DNA of 64,000 nt from Pseudomonas azotoformans (GTDB lineage Bacteria > Pseudomonadota > Gammaproteobacteria > Pseudomonadales > Pseudomonadaceae), in contig NZ_LT629702.1 in NCBI RefSeq assembly GCF_900103345.1, positions 4,030,001 to 4,094,000 on the forward strand, written 5' to 3'. Numbering within the stretch: the stretch's first letter is position 1; each line of letters opens with the position of its first letter. Below are positions 26,574 to 38,750 of the stretch, one piece after another. The translations under genes were made by a program, and so were the position numbers. The notes beneath the pieces are model-generated. The model did no database searches. It was not told the origin of the DNA and saw only the letters and a program-made list of their open reading frames with translations.

Positions 26574-26939
26574 TTACTTCAGCTCGACTTTAGCGCCTGC
26601 TTCTTCCAGCACTGCTTTGGCTTTGTCAGCGGCGTCTTTCGACACTGCTTCCAGAACCTGGGCAGGAGCGCCGTCAACTACAGCCTTGGCTTCTTTCAGG
26701 CCCAGACCGGTCAGTTCACGTACTGCCTTGATCACGTTTACTTTCTTCTCGCCAGCTTCCAGCAGCATGACGTTGAATTCGGTTTGCTCTTCAGCAGCAA
26801 CAGCAGCAACAGCTGGGCCAGCGGAAGCAGCGGCAGCGGAAACGCCGAATTTTTCTTCGAAAGCTTTGATCAGCTCAACAACCTGCAGAACCGACATTTC
26901 AGCTACGGCGTTGAGGATATCGTCTTGGGAGATAGACAT
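26574..26939 (-). CDS. rplL: 50S ribosomal protein L7/L12
   Basis: L7/L12, 121 aa, the stalk protein present in several copies that recruits translation GTPases. Dimerisation domain about 1-35 ([20 protein letters not shown]), an alanine-rich hinge, then the C-terminal domain with [20 protein letters not shown]. It lies 78 bases after rplJ and shares its leader. Confidence 0.99.
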   Translation of the reverse strand: MSISQDDILNAVAEMSVLQVVELIKAFEEKFGVSAAAASAGPAVAAVAAEEQTEFNVMLLEAGEKKVNVIKAVRELTGLGLKEAKAVVDGAPAQVLEAVSKDAADKAKAVLEEAGAKVELK

Positions 26940-27017
26940 TGCTGTATTTCCTGAATTGGGGGACGGCCTACTCGGCCATCGAAATAAACAAAAATACGCG
27001 AGAGAAGTCGCTCAGCC

Positions 27018-27518
27018 TTAGGCTGCGGCAGCTTCTTTTTGCTCGCGAACTGCGGCCAGAGTACGAGCCAGCTTGCTGGTAGCGCCTTGAATCACGCTCA
27101 TCAGCTGCGAAATGGCTTCGTCGCGGGTCGGCAGTGTTGCCAGTACGTCGATTTGGTTAGCTGCGAGGAACTTGCCCTCGAACGCAGCTGCCTTGATCTC
27201 GAACTTATCCTGACTCTTGGCGAATTCCTTGAACAAACGGGCAGCAGCGCCTGGATGTTCTTTGGAGAACGCGATCAGAGTCGGGCCGGTGAACACGTCG
27301 TTGAGGACACTGTATTCAGTGTCAGCAACAGCGCGTTTGAGCAGGGTGTTACGTACAACACGTACGTATACGCCAGCTTCACGAGCCTCTTTACGGAGTC
27401 CGGTCATAGCGCCTACTGTCACACCACGGGCATCAGCCACGACAGCGGACAGAGCAGCTTTGGCAGCCTCGTTGACTTCAGCGACGATGGCCTTCTTGTC
27501 TTCGAGATTAATTGCCAC
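27018..27518 (-). CDS. rplJ: 50S ribosomal protein L10
   Basis: L10, 166 aa, anchors L7/L12 dimers to 23S rRNA; the L10-L12 complex represses its own mRNA in E. coli. It starts [20 protein letters not shown] and ends in an alanine-rich helix that binds L12. A 200-base leader separates it from rplA. Confidence 0.99.
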   Translation of the reverse strand: MAINLEDKKAIVAEVNEAAKAALSAVVADARGVTVGAMTGLRKEAREAGVYVRVVRNTLLKRAVADTEYSVLNDVFTGPTLIAFSKEHPGAAARLFKEFAKSQDKFEIKAAAFEGKFLAANQIDVLATLPTRDEAISQLMSVIQGATSKLARTLAAVREQKEAAAA

Positions 27519-27690
27519 GGGTTTAACTCCTGCTTGTTACCGTTTCATCTGGCCGGAGCCGGATGTCGTTTTGGTGTCTGATTCGGTAAGGAACCGGGAG
27601 CACCATCTGCGTAGGCTTTTGGTTTAAGACTTGCGTCGCCTACGGTCTTGGATAGCCCCCGCCAGGCAGGGACCCCAATTTTTTTCAATT
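27519..27690 (-). promoter_or_regulatory. rplJL leader, candidate L10 autoregulatory RNA
   Basis: This 5' region contains several nested inverted repeats: GGCGACGCAAGTCTTAAACC, a pair of CCTACG/CGTAGG arms, GGTGCTCCCGGTTCC and GGCTCCGGCC close to the rplJ ribosome binding site. It is the place where gammaproteobacteria carry the L10-(L12)4 binding leader. The fold was not computed. Confidence 0.55.
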
Positions 27691-27718
27691 GGCGCGATCT
27701 CTCGCGTCAATCTGTGTC

Positions 27719-28414
27719 TTATACGTCCAACGAGCCTTGGTCGATGACCAGACCTGGGCCCATAGTGGTGCTCAGGGTAACGCGCTTGACGTAGATACCT
27801 TTCGAGGAAGCTGGCTTGATACGCTTGAGATCAGCGATCAGGGCCTCAACGTTTTCCTTCAGCTTGACGGCATCGAAGCCGACTTTGCCAACGGAGGTGT
27901 GAATGATGCCGTTTTTGTCGGTGCGATAACGAACCTGACCAGCCTTGGCGTTTTTAACCGCGGTAGCTACGTCTGGCGTTACGGTGCCGACTTTCGGGTT
28001 AGGCATCAGACCACGTGGACCCAGGATCTGACCCAACTGACCTACAACACGCATTGCATCCGGGGATGCAATAACTACGTCGTAGTTCAGGTCGCCGCCT
28101 TTCATTTCGGCAGCCAGGTCGTCCATGCCAACGCGGTCAGCGCCAGCAGCCAGAGCAGCTTCAGCTGCCGGGCCCTGGGTGAAGACAGCTACACGTACAG
28201 TCTTGCCAGTACCGTGTGGCAGCACAGTAGCGCTACGAACGACCTGGTCGGATTTACGTGGGTCAACACCCAGGTTTACAGCAACGTCAACGGACTCGCT
28301 GAACTTGACAGTCGACAGCTCGGTCAGCAGGGCAGCGGCGTCTACAAAGTTGTAGGCCTTGCCTGCTTCGATTTTGCCGGCGATAGCCTTTTGGCGCTTG
28401 GTCAGCTTAGCCAT
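27719..28414 (-). CDS. rplA: 50S ribosomal protein L1
   Basis: L1, 231 aa, the mobile L1 stalk that moves E-site tRNA; in E. coli it represses rplKA translation. It starts [19 protein letters not shown]. The block [16 protein letters not shown] and [17 protein letters not shown] mark the family. The start overlaps the rplK stop (TAATG). Confidence 0.99.
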
Positions 28415-28845
28415 TACACACCCTCCACGTTAAGGCCCATGCTACGAGCAGAACCGGCGATGGTACGCACGGCTGCATCCATATCAGCTGCAGTCAGATC
28501 CGCGTTTTTGGTTTTCGCGATTTCTTCCAGCTGAGCACGAGTTACGGTGCCAACCTTAACGGTGTTCGGACGAGCGGAACCGCTAGTCAGACCAGCAGCC
28601 TTCTTCAACAGAACCGAAGCCGGAGTCGACTTGGTTTCGAAAGTAAAGCTACGGTCGCTGTATACAGTGATGATCACTGGAGTCGGCAGACCTGGCTCAA
28701 GACCCTGAGTACGGGCGTTGAAGGCCTTGCAGAACTCCATGATGTTCACGCCGTGCTGACCCAGAGCTGGACCGACGGGTGGGCTAGGGTTGGCCTGAGC
28801 GGCCTTCACTTGCAGCTTGATGTAAGCGGTAATCTTCTTGGCCAT
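28414..28845 (-). CDS. rplK: 50S ribosomal protein L11
   Basis: L11, 143 aa, in the GTPase-associated centre; needed for RelA activation and the thiostrepton target. The start [19 protein letters not shown] is taken at 28845; an ATG four codons upstream is ignored. [19 protein letters not shown] contains the proline helix, and the C-terminus ends [11 protein letters not shown]. It overlaps rplA by one base. Confidence 0.98.
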
Positions 28846-28914
28846 GAGGCACTCCAATTACGGGTTCGAACGCCTCGAAAGGCTCCCCGGTTACTTGCGC
28901 GTTTATCCCAGTGA

Positions 28915-28947
28915 CGACAAAACCCCACAGCCTAAGGCTGCGGGGTT
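28915..28947 (-). terminator. Terminator after nusG
   Basis: A 12-bp stem with one mismatch (AACCCCGCAGCC / GGCTGTGGGGTT on the minus strand), a 3-base loop and TTTTGTC after it. It lies 16 bases beyond the nusG stop and separates secE-nusG from rplKA. Confidence 0.8.
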
Positions 28948-28962
28948 GGGATGCTTGCTCAG

Positions 28963-29496
28963 CTAGACCTTCTCGACCTGGCTGAACTCCAACTCTACCG
29001 GAGTAGAGCGACCGAAAATGAGCACTGCCACTTGGATCCGGCTCTTTTCGTAGTTAACTTCTTCGACAGTACCGTTAAAATCAGCAAACGGACCGTCTGT
29101 GACACGAACAACCTCACCCGGCTCGAACAACGTCTTCGGCTTAGGCTTGTCACTACCATCAGCAACACGACGCAGAATCGCTTCCGCCTCCTTGTCGGTA
29201 ATGGGAGCAGGCTTATCAGCGGTACCGCCAATGAAACCCATAACACGAGGAGTGTCCTTGACCAGGTGCCAAGTACCTTCATTCATGTCCATCTGAACCA
29301 GCACATAGCCTGGAAAGAACTTACGTTCGCTTTTGCGCTTCTGACCATTCCGCATTTCAACCACTTCTTCAGTGGGAACCAGAATTTCGCCGAAGCCATC
29401 TTCCATGCCTGCCAGCTTTACGCGCTCCAGCAAAGAGCGCATAACATGCTTCTCGTAACCCGAGTAAGCATGCACAACGTACCAACGCTTAGCCAC
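28963..29496 (-). CDS. nusG: Transcription termination/antitermination protein NusG
   Basis: NusG, 177 aa. The NGN domain (about 1-120) starts [19 protein letters not shown] and binds the polymerase clamp; the C-terminal KOW domain ([19 protein letters not shown], about 127-177) binds S10 or Rho. It lies 9 bases after secE, the usual pair. Confidence 0.99.
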   Translation of the reverse strand: MAKRWYVVHAYSGYEKHVMRSLLERVKLAGMEDGFGEILVPTEEVVEMRNGQKRKSERKFFPGYVLVQMDMNEGTWHLVKDTPRVMGFIGGTADKPAPITDKEAEAILRRVADGSDKPKPKTLFEPGEVVRVTDGPFADFNGTVEEVNYEKSRIQVAVLIFGRSTPVELEFSQVEKV

Positions 29497-29505
29497 GGGA
29501 CACCC

Positions 29506-29874
29506 TTAGCCAACAATCAAGGAAACAAGCCAACCGAGCAGGGAATCAAGCCCCCACAACAGCAACGCCATAACCAGAACAACAGCCACAACGATCAACG
29601 TGGTCTGCGTAGTTTCTTGGCGAGTCGGCCAAACGACTTTACGAATTTCGGTGCGAGCTTCCTTTACCAGGACCGCGAAAGACTTGCCTTTGGCAGTCTG
29701 CAGGCCTACAAAGGCAGCTACAGCAGCGAGGGCAAGCAAAGCGAGTACGCGGTACAGGATCGGCGAAGCAGAATAGTACTGATTGCCAACAACGCCTACG
29801 ACCACCAAGGCGACTACTGCGAGCCACTTGACCAGATCGAAACGAGAGCTTTGAGCTTCAGCCTTAGGAGTCAT
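29506..29874 (-). CDS. secE: Preprotein translocase subunit SecE
   Basis: SecE, 122 aa, the long three-helix form found in gammaproteobacteria. Hydrophobic helices lie at about 14-32, 37-57 and 92-118; the conserved cytosolic amphipathic segment is EARTEIRKVVWPTRQETTQT. It clamps SecY. It follows tRNA-Trp by 45 bases and is co-transcribed with nusG. Confidence 0.98.
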   Translation of the reverse strand: MTPKAEAQSSRFDLVKWLAVVALVVVGVVGNQYYSASPILYRVLALLALAAVAAFVGLQTAKGKSFAVLVKEARTEIRKVVWPTRQETTQTTLIVVAVVLVMALLLWGLDSLLGWLVSLIVG

Positions 29875-29919
29875 CTATGAAGATCCTGTGAAAAGAAAGC
29901 CAGATACACCACGTGAATC

Positions 29920-29995
29920 TGGCAGGTCAGGAGGGAATCGAACCCCCAACCTACGGTTTTGGAGACCGTCGCTCTGCCAATTGAGCTACTGACCT
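29920..29995 (-). tRNA. tRNA-Trp (anticodon CCA)
   Basis: A 76-nt cloverleaf with 7-bp acceptor AGGTCAG/CTGACCT, anticodon loop CTCCAAA, T-loop GGTTCGATTCC and an encoded CCA end. It lies upstream of secE, as in other pseudomonads. Confidence 0.98.
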
Positions 29996-30015
29996 AAAAC
30001 AAAATCAGGCCGACC

Positions 30016-30044
30016 ATTATGCAGGCCTGAAAAAGACTTTACAA
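30016..30044 (-). promoter_or_regulatory. Promoter of tRNA-Trp-secE-nusG
   Basis: On the minus strand TTGTAA (30044-30039) and CATAAT (30021-30016) are 17 bases apart. The -10 box sits in the 12-base loop of a 7-bp inverted repeat, TCAGGCC (30005-30011) / GGCCTGA (30024-30030). Confidence 0.6.
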
Positions 30045-30120
30045 CAACCAACCCCACTAGACTTGAAATCATCCGACGATAAAAGCCAGATACAACACCA
30101 ACAAGCCGAGGCAGCTGTTA

Positions 30121-30151
30121 AAACAAAGGCAGATATTTTCATATCTGCCTT
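30121..30151 (-). terminator. Terminator after tRNA-Thr
   Basis: An 11-bp stem (AAGGCAGATAT / ATATCTGCCTT) with a 4-base loop, followed on the minus strand by TGTTTTAA. It ends the tRNA-Tyr-Gly-Thr transcript and lies 7 bases past the tRNA-Thr CCA end. Confidence 0.8.
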
Positions 30152-30157
30152 GTCATA

Positions 30158-30233
30158 TGGAGCTCTTGAGCGGATTTGAACCGCTGACCTCACCCTTACC
30201 AAGGGTGTGCTCTACCAACTGAGCTACAAGAGC
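30158..30233 (-). tRNA. tRNA-Thr (anticodon GGT)
   Basis: A 76-nt cloverleaf: acceptor GCTCTTG/CAAGAGC, anticodon loop TTGGTAA between CACCC and GGGTG, T-loop GTTCAAATC, encoded CCA. It is the third gene of a tRNA-Tyr-Gly-Thr cluster that normally continues into tuf. Confidence 0.98.
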
Positions 30234-30258
30234 GAAACACTTGCACAACCTGCAAACT

Positions 30259-30332
<74 letters not shown>

Positions 30333-30356
30333 GGAGCTTGCAGCTCACGCTAAAAA

Positions 30357-30441
<85 letters not shown>

Positions 30442-30454
30442 TAAGCGAGCCGGC

Positions 30455-30482
30455 ATTTTACATTACGCCGACCTTCTGTCAA
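30455..30482 (-). promoter_or_regulatory. Promoter of the tRNA-Tyr-Gly-Thr cluster
   Basis: On the minus strand TTGACA (30482-30477) and TAAAAT (30460-30455) are 16 bases apart, followed by GCCGGCTCGC, a GC-rich discriminator typical of stable RNA promoters. The start point would be a few bases before the tRNA-Tyr 5' end. Confidence 0.8.
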
Positions 30483-30584
30483 GCATTTTCTCATTTAAAA
30501 ATATGAGGTTAGCTGCGTTGACCTTCGCTTCACACTGTAGACCTTAAAGGTCTTCACTGCGAAGCGGGCGCCATTCTATGCAAA

Positions 30585-31031
30585 CTATTCGAGAGATGCA
30601 ACGCCTTCGCACAACATTATTTTATGTTTTAACTCATTGAATTCCTTAGCAAGGTTTTCAAAGGGCAGATCGTCAGCCAGGCGTCGACTTTCAGGGGCTA
30701 CACGCAGCCAGTAACCGGAGGCATCCGGAGTATTGAGCAATAGAAGCTTGACCTTTATATCCAGGCTTGTGAGCCGCTGCTCAACAGACTGCGCTTGACG
30801 CTCATCCGCAAAACCACCGATATACAGGCAAGTATTTTGCACTTCGGGTGTTTTCACGCGATCTCTGCGCACCACAGCATCAGATGACTCACTGAGCAGG
30901 CGGATATCCTGCTGTGAGCCCTTGTAAAGACTCAGAGGCGTTACATCTTTAGCTCGCAACGGCGCTTCCTGTTGGTGCCATATGTAATAGAAGGCGTTGA
31001 GAACAAGTAAAAGCAAAAAAAGCCAACGCAT
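30585..31031 (-). CDS. SPOR-like domain protein of unknown function
   Basis: 148 aa from ATG at 31031 (MRWLFLLLLVLNAFYYIWHQ), which has GAGGTGG as ribosome binding site; an upstream in-frame extension inside coaX is unlikely. Residues 1-17 form one membrane helix or uncleaved signal, so the rest is probably periplasmic. About residues 72-120 (CLYIGGFADERQAQSVEQRL to GYWLRVAP) resemble the SPOR fold that binds denuded peptidoglycan, but the match is judged by eye. It starts 8 bases upstream of the coaX stop, so birA-coaX-this gene look like one operon. Confidence 0.75.
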   Translation of the reverse strand: MRWLFLLLLVLNAFYYIWHQQEAPLRAKDVTPLSLYKGSQQDIRLLSESSDAVVRRDRVKTPEVQNTCLYIGGFADERQAQSVEQRLTSLDIKVKLLLLNTPDASGYWLRVAPESRRLADDLPFENLAKEFNELKHKIMLCEGVASLE

Positions 31032-31038
31032 AACCACC

Positions 31039-31788
31039 TCAGGACAAAGGACAAGCCATCGCCAAACCAACAAACACTAGATCCGGCACGAGTCGCGCCT
31101 GCGGCACTGCATCCACCACCAAATCAGCATCCCCCCCAGTCAGGAACACAGTGAAATCATCCCCCCAGTAGCTTCGTGCCAACTCCAACTGAGTCAATAC
31201 AAACCCCCTGAGCATCAGTGTACAGCCGCGCTCTACCGCCTCAACGGTCGTACGACCAGGGGAAAGGCGCTCAAGCGCCCTTTCAGCAGCCGCATCGCCA
31301 TAACGTATCTTGCGCGTATGAGTTCGCAGTTGATTTCTCATGAGAGACATACCCGGGCAGATGAAACCACCCAAGTGCTCGCCATCCGCCGCAATAAAAT
31401 CTGCTGTGGCTGCAGTACCAAAATCAAGCACAAGGCAAGCGCCTCGCGCGAGCTTGAATCCACCAAGCATCGCTAACCAGCGATCAAGACCCAGGCGCTC
31501 GAAATCTTCGTAGCCGTTGCGCACGCCAGCCATCGCGCGCGCGGGAGCAGCACACGAAACAGCAATACCGAATGCCTCATGAAGAGCCGCGACCAACTTG
31601 CTTGTTTCCTCCAGAGCACGAACGCTCACCAATCGGCAGCGCGTCAGCAACAATCCAGGAAGCGCCAACAGACTTTCAATCAATGCCAAATCCGATCCAA
31701 CAATCCCCTCCGACGAGGCACCAGGGCTATCAGCATCAAGGACACGCCATTTGATAAAGCTATTTCCACAGTCGAGCTCAAGAATCAT
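31039..31788 (-). CDS. coaX: Type III pantothenate kinase
   Basis: CoaX, 249 aa, phosphorylates pantothenate in the first step of coenzyme A synthesis; this type needs a monovalent cation and is insensitive to CoA feedback. ASKHA-fold motifs are [14 protein letters not shown] (phosphate 1, residues 3-16), [11 protein letters not shown] and [14 protein letters not shown] (phosphate 2). The ATG at 31788 is preferred to the adjacent GTG. It overlaps the birA end by 11 bases, so both cofactor genes are coupled. Confidence 0.97.
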   Translation of the reverse strand: MILELDCGNSFIKWRVLDADSPGASSEGIVGSDLALIESLLALPGLLLTRCRLVSVRALEETSKLVAALHEAFGIAVSCAAPARAMAGVRNGYEDFERLGLDRWLAMLGGFKLARGACLVLDFGTAATADFIAADGEHLGGFICPGMSLMRNQLRTHTRKIRYGDAAAERALERLSPGRTTVEAVERGCTLMLRGFVLTQLELARSYWGDDFTVFLTGGDADLVVDAVPQARLVPDLVFVGLAMACPLS

Positions 31789-32737
31789 CACGCAACCTCA
31801 GGCTTAACTCACCACCACTGTAGACTTTCTCGACACCATCAACATTCAAACGCAATGCCCCCTGGCGATCTACTCCCAGCACAACCCCATCGACCTGGTT
31901 GACACCCGCTATGAGGGAGACTGGCCGGCCCTGCCAGGCGTGATTTTGCTCCCACTCTCCTTGAAGCGCGATAAAACCGCCTTCCCGATGCCGCTCAAGG
32001 TAGCCTTGCAGCTGTCGCCCCAATCGCGACACCAGAAGATTTCGATCCACCGGAGCCCCCGTCTCAAGCTGTACTGAGGTCCATTGCTGATCTACCTCGT
32101 CCGCCCTCTGCATATTCACGTTGATACCGATTCCGAGGACTACGTGACAGATATCCGCGGGATCCCCTACCAACTCCAGCAAAATTCCAGCAATTTTCTT
32201 CTGTCCTACCAAAACATCGTTTGGCCACTTCAGGGTCGCGCCATGTACCCCCGACTCTCGCAAGGCTTGCATGACTGCCAAGCCCACAACCAGGCTTAGT
32301 CCCTCCAATTGCCGTAGACCTGCCTCAATACGCAACACGAGGCTGTAATAAACGTTTTGTGCGAACGGACTGACCCACTTTCGCCCTCTCCTGCCTCTTC
32401 CCGCAGTTTGCTGCTCCGCGAGCACCAGGAACGGCGCCGCGCAGCCAGCCTCCACAAGCCGCAAAGCTTCAGCATTCGTGGAGTCAATGGAGTCAGAGAT
32501 ATGAACGGGCCATGCCAAGGATGGCGCATTCAGCGCGATCTCTTCAGCACTCAAGAACACCAGCGGTGATGCCAACTGATACCCCCTCCCTCGCACCTTG
32601 TGGATTGGCAGATTCAGCTCTGCCTCCAGGTGCTGCAGCTGCTTCCAGACAGCACTGCGACTGACGCCAAGGGCGACACCAAGTGCTTCTCCGGAGTGGA
32701 ATCGGCCATCTTTCAGAAGTTTTAACAACGTCAGCAT
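31778..32737 (-). CDS. birA: Bifunctional biotin-protein ligase / biotin operon repressor
   Basis: BirA, 319 aa. The N-terminal winged helix (about 1-60, [20 protein letters not shown]) suggests it also represses biotin genes. The ligase core has [10 protein letters not shown], the biotinyl-AMP loop [15 protein letters not shown] and [19 protein letters not shown]; the C-terminal SH3-like domain ends the protein. It lies 125 bases downstream of the rRNA operon terminator and may have its own promoter there. Confidence 0.97.
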   Translation of the reverse strand: MLTLLKLLKDGRFHSGEALGVALGVSRSAVWKQLQHLEAELNLPIHKVRGRGYQLASPLVFLSAEEIALNAPSLAWPVHISDSIDSTNAEALRLVEAGCAAPFLVLAEQQTAGRGRRGRKWVSPFAQNVYYSLVLRIEAGLRQLEGLSLVVGLAVMQALRESGVHGATLKWPNDVLVGQKKIAGILLELVGDPADICHVVLGIGINVNMQRADEVDQQWTSVQLETGAPVDRNLLVSRLGRQLQGYLERHREGGFIALQGEWEQNHAWQGRPVSLIAGVNQVDGVVLGVDRQGALRLNVDGVEKVYSGGELSLRLRDDS

Positions 32738-32862
32738 GCAAGTATCGCCTCACAATGAGGCAGGCATGATAGCCATGCGCAAGGTCATTGCATAGAAAGG
32801 GCAGACTTTAGAACTGGAGATTAAAGACACGAGCCTAATCGCACTTTTCGACCGCCCAAAAC

Positions 32863-32896
32863 AAAACCCCTGACTGCGTTAGCAATCAGGGGTTTT
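32863..32896 (-). terminator. Terminator of the rRNA operon
   Basis: A 15-bp stem with one mismatch (AAAACCCCTGATTGC / GCAGTCAGGGGTTTT on the minus strand) and a TAAC loop, running into a TTTT tail. It lies about 10 bases after the 5S gene. Confidence 0.9.
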
Positions 32897-32906
32897 GGAA
32901 TTTAAT

Positions 32907-33023
32907 CTTGACGATGACCTACTCTCACATGGGGAAACCCCACACTACCATCGGCGATGCATCGTTTCACTACTGAGTTCGGGATGGGATCAGGTGGTTC
33001 CAATGCTCTATGGTCGTCAAGAA
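32907..33023 (-). rRNA. rrf: 5S ribosomal RNA
   Basis: About 117 nt, recognised by CTTGACGACCATAGAGC at the 5' end, CCGAACTCAG, and GAGAGTAGGTCATCGTCAAG at the 3' end. Ends are estimated from the helix I pairing (TTGACGA/TCGTCAA). Confidence 0.97.
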
Positions 33024-33178
33024 ATTCGGGTACTGAGTCGTGGCCTAGGCCTCGCTTCAGCAAATTGGGTATGTGACAGCTTTCGGTGTTTTGTGAACGT
33101 CGAACTTTCGGTTCATTTCGTCTTCACACACCGCAATCTGATGCTCGTTAGAGTAGTCAAATTGCTTGGGTGTTATAT

Positions 33179-36068
<2,890 letters not shown>

Positions 36069-36220
36069 ATATAACCCCAAGCAATCTGGTTATACTGTGA
36101 AGACGACATTCGCCGAAAATTCGAATTTCTCAATTACGAGAACTCACAAATTTTACCTTAGCCTGATCCGTTACCAGTGAAAGTAACGTTCAGTCTATCT
36201 TTCTATCACATACCCAAATT

Positions 36221-36232
36221 TTTAAAGAACGA
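36221..36232 (-). promoter_or_regulatory. boxA-like antitermination site before 23S
   Basis: On the minus strand GTTCTTTAAAAA resembles the rrn boxA consensus (TGCTCTTTAACAA). A boxA in the spacer ahead of 23S is usual and recruits NusB/S10. Confidence 0.55.
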
Positions 36233-36317
36233 TCTAATCAAAGACTAGAAATCAACATTCATCACCGTCTTGGTGGAATGCTCATTTCTAAGCTTTCAAA
36301 ACTTTCAGAAGCAGTAG

Positions 36318-36393
36318 TGGTGGAGCCAAACGGGATCGAACCGTTGACCTCCTGCGTGCAAGGCAGGCGCTCTCCCAGCTGAGCTATGGCCCC
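36318..36393 (-). tRNA. tRNA-Ala (anticodon TGC)
   Basis: A 76-nt cloverleaf: acceptor GGGGCCA, anticodon loop CTTGCAC, T-loop GTTCGATCC, encoded CCA. It is the second spacer tRNA of the rRNA operon. Confidence 0.98.
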
Positions 36394-36423
36394 GTATTTC
36401 TACAGGCGTTTCCCACACAAAAT

Positions 36424-36500
<77 letters not shown>

Positions 36501-36515
36501 AATTTCGAGCTACAA

Positions 36516-36580
36516 GGCCGACCTCACCCTGCTCTTTACCACAGAGCATGGGGTGCGCTCTAACCAACTAAGCTACATCC
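36516..36580 (-). pseudogene. tRNA-Ile-like remnant in the 16S-23S spacer
   Basis: On the minus strand this segment repeats the D-arm and anticodon stem of the neighbouring tRNA-Ile almost base for base (TAGTTGGTTAGAGCGCACCC and GGTGAGGTCGGC), but the anticodon loop is replaced by about 20 bases that form their own hairpin (TGCTCT / AGAGCA), and the T-arm, variable and acceptor sequences are missing. It cannot make a working tRNA; it may be a duplication relic or a structure used in pre-rRNA processing. Confidence 0.7.
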
Positions 36581-36660
36581 ATCTCTGGCTGCTTCTTATC
36601 GTCTTCTTCAATGAATCAAGCAATTCGTGTGGGAACTTATGGAGCAGCTGATGTCGTCGA

Positions 36661-38198
<1,538 letters not shown>

Positions 38199-38347
38199 AA
38201 ACATCTTTGGGTTTTTAAGAAACCCTAAACTTGGCTCAGCAATCGTTGGTTACATCTTTGATTTCTCGCGGAGTAACTTGTGATGCTGATAATCTTGTTG
38301 ACTATCAGTCTGACTCCACAAGCACCCACACGAATTGCTTGATTCAG

Positions 38348-38359
38348 TTGTTAAAGAGC
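38348..38359 (-). promoter_or_regulatory. boxA antitermination site in the rrn leader
   Basis: On the minus strand GCTCTTTAACAA matches the boxA core exactly. It lies about 30 bases after the proximal promoter start point and 150 bases before 16S, the standard place for NusB-S10 loading. Confidence 0.85.
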
Positions 38360-38395
38360 GGTTGGTTAAGATGTTTCGTCTCAACCGAGGCGCGC

Positions 38396-38423
38396 ATTCT
38401 ACAGCAGCCTCATTTGCTGTCAA
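38396..38423 (-). promoter_or_regulatory. rrn promoter, proximal
   Basis: On the minus strand TTGACA (38423-38418) and TAGAAT (38401-38396) with a 16-base spacer, then GCGCGCC as discriminator. The GC-rich discriminator is the type sensitive to ppGpp and DksA. Confidence 0.85.
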
Positions 38424-38505
38424 GTGATTATTTTCAGAAGTTTTCGAAGATTTCTTCAACAACTTCAACCACTTGCGCTTCCGATCTCTCGTTAGCGGTA
38501 GGCGA

Positions 38506-38533
38506 ATTCTACAGCGTTACACGCTGCTGTCAA
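38506..38533 (-). promoter_or_regulatory. rrn promoter, middle
   Basis: On the minus strand TTGACA (38533-38528) and TAGAAT (38511-38506) with a 16-base spacer, then TCGCC. The TTGACAGCA start and GCTGTAGAAT end of this element are also found in the proximal promoter, suggesting duplication. Confidence 0.85.
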
Positions 38534-38707
38534 CACCTCTTTTCTCCACTTTCGACCGAGAGGATCGAAACGTTAATAGAGCCAAACAACACTGCTCTAC
38601 CAACTCCTTCTGGACTTCGATGATCTGAAGCAAGTCGCTGTCGAATTCCGCGTAACTCTTTGTTTACCAAGGAATTTTCCGTTTCGACTGCGCCGGAAGT
38701 GGGGCGA

Positions 38708-38735
38708 ATTATAGACAGATATAATTCGCCGTCAA
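38708..38735 (-). promoter_or_regulatory. rrn promoter, distal
   Basis: On the minus strand TTGACG (38735-38730) and TATAAT (38713-38708) with a 16-base spacer, then TCGCCCC. It starts only 15 bases beyond the tyrS stop codon. Confidence 0.75.
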
Positions 38736-38750
38736 CACCTAATTTCAGTT

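Larger units (their letters stand above)
38199..38750 (-). promoter_or_regulatory. rRNA operon leader and promoter region
   Basis: This 552-base gap has no gene. It holds three tandem promoters (listed separately), a boxA and the 16S 5' leader; the stretch between 38199 and 38345 should pair with the 16S-tRNA spacer for RNase III processing, which was not verified. Nothing else was recognised. Confidence 0.75.

Noticed and set aside
36501..36515. Possible continuation of the tRNA-like remnant to a full third spacer tRNA
   Set aside because: No acceptor 3' strand, T-loop or CCA can be found, so it was called a remnant and not a tRNA gene.
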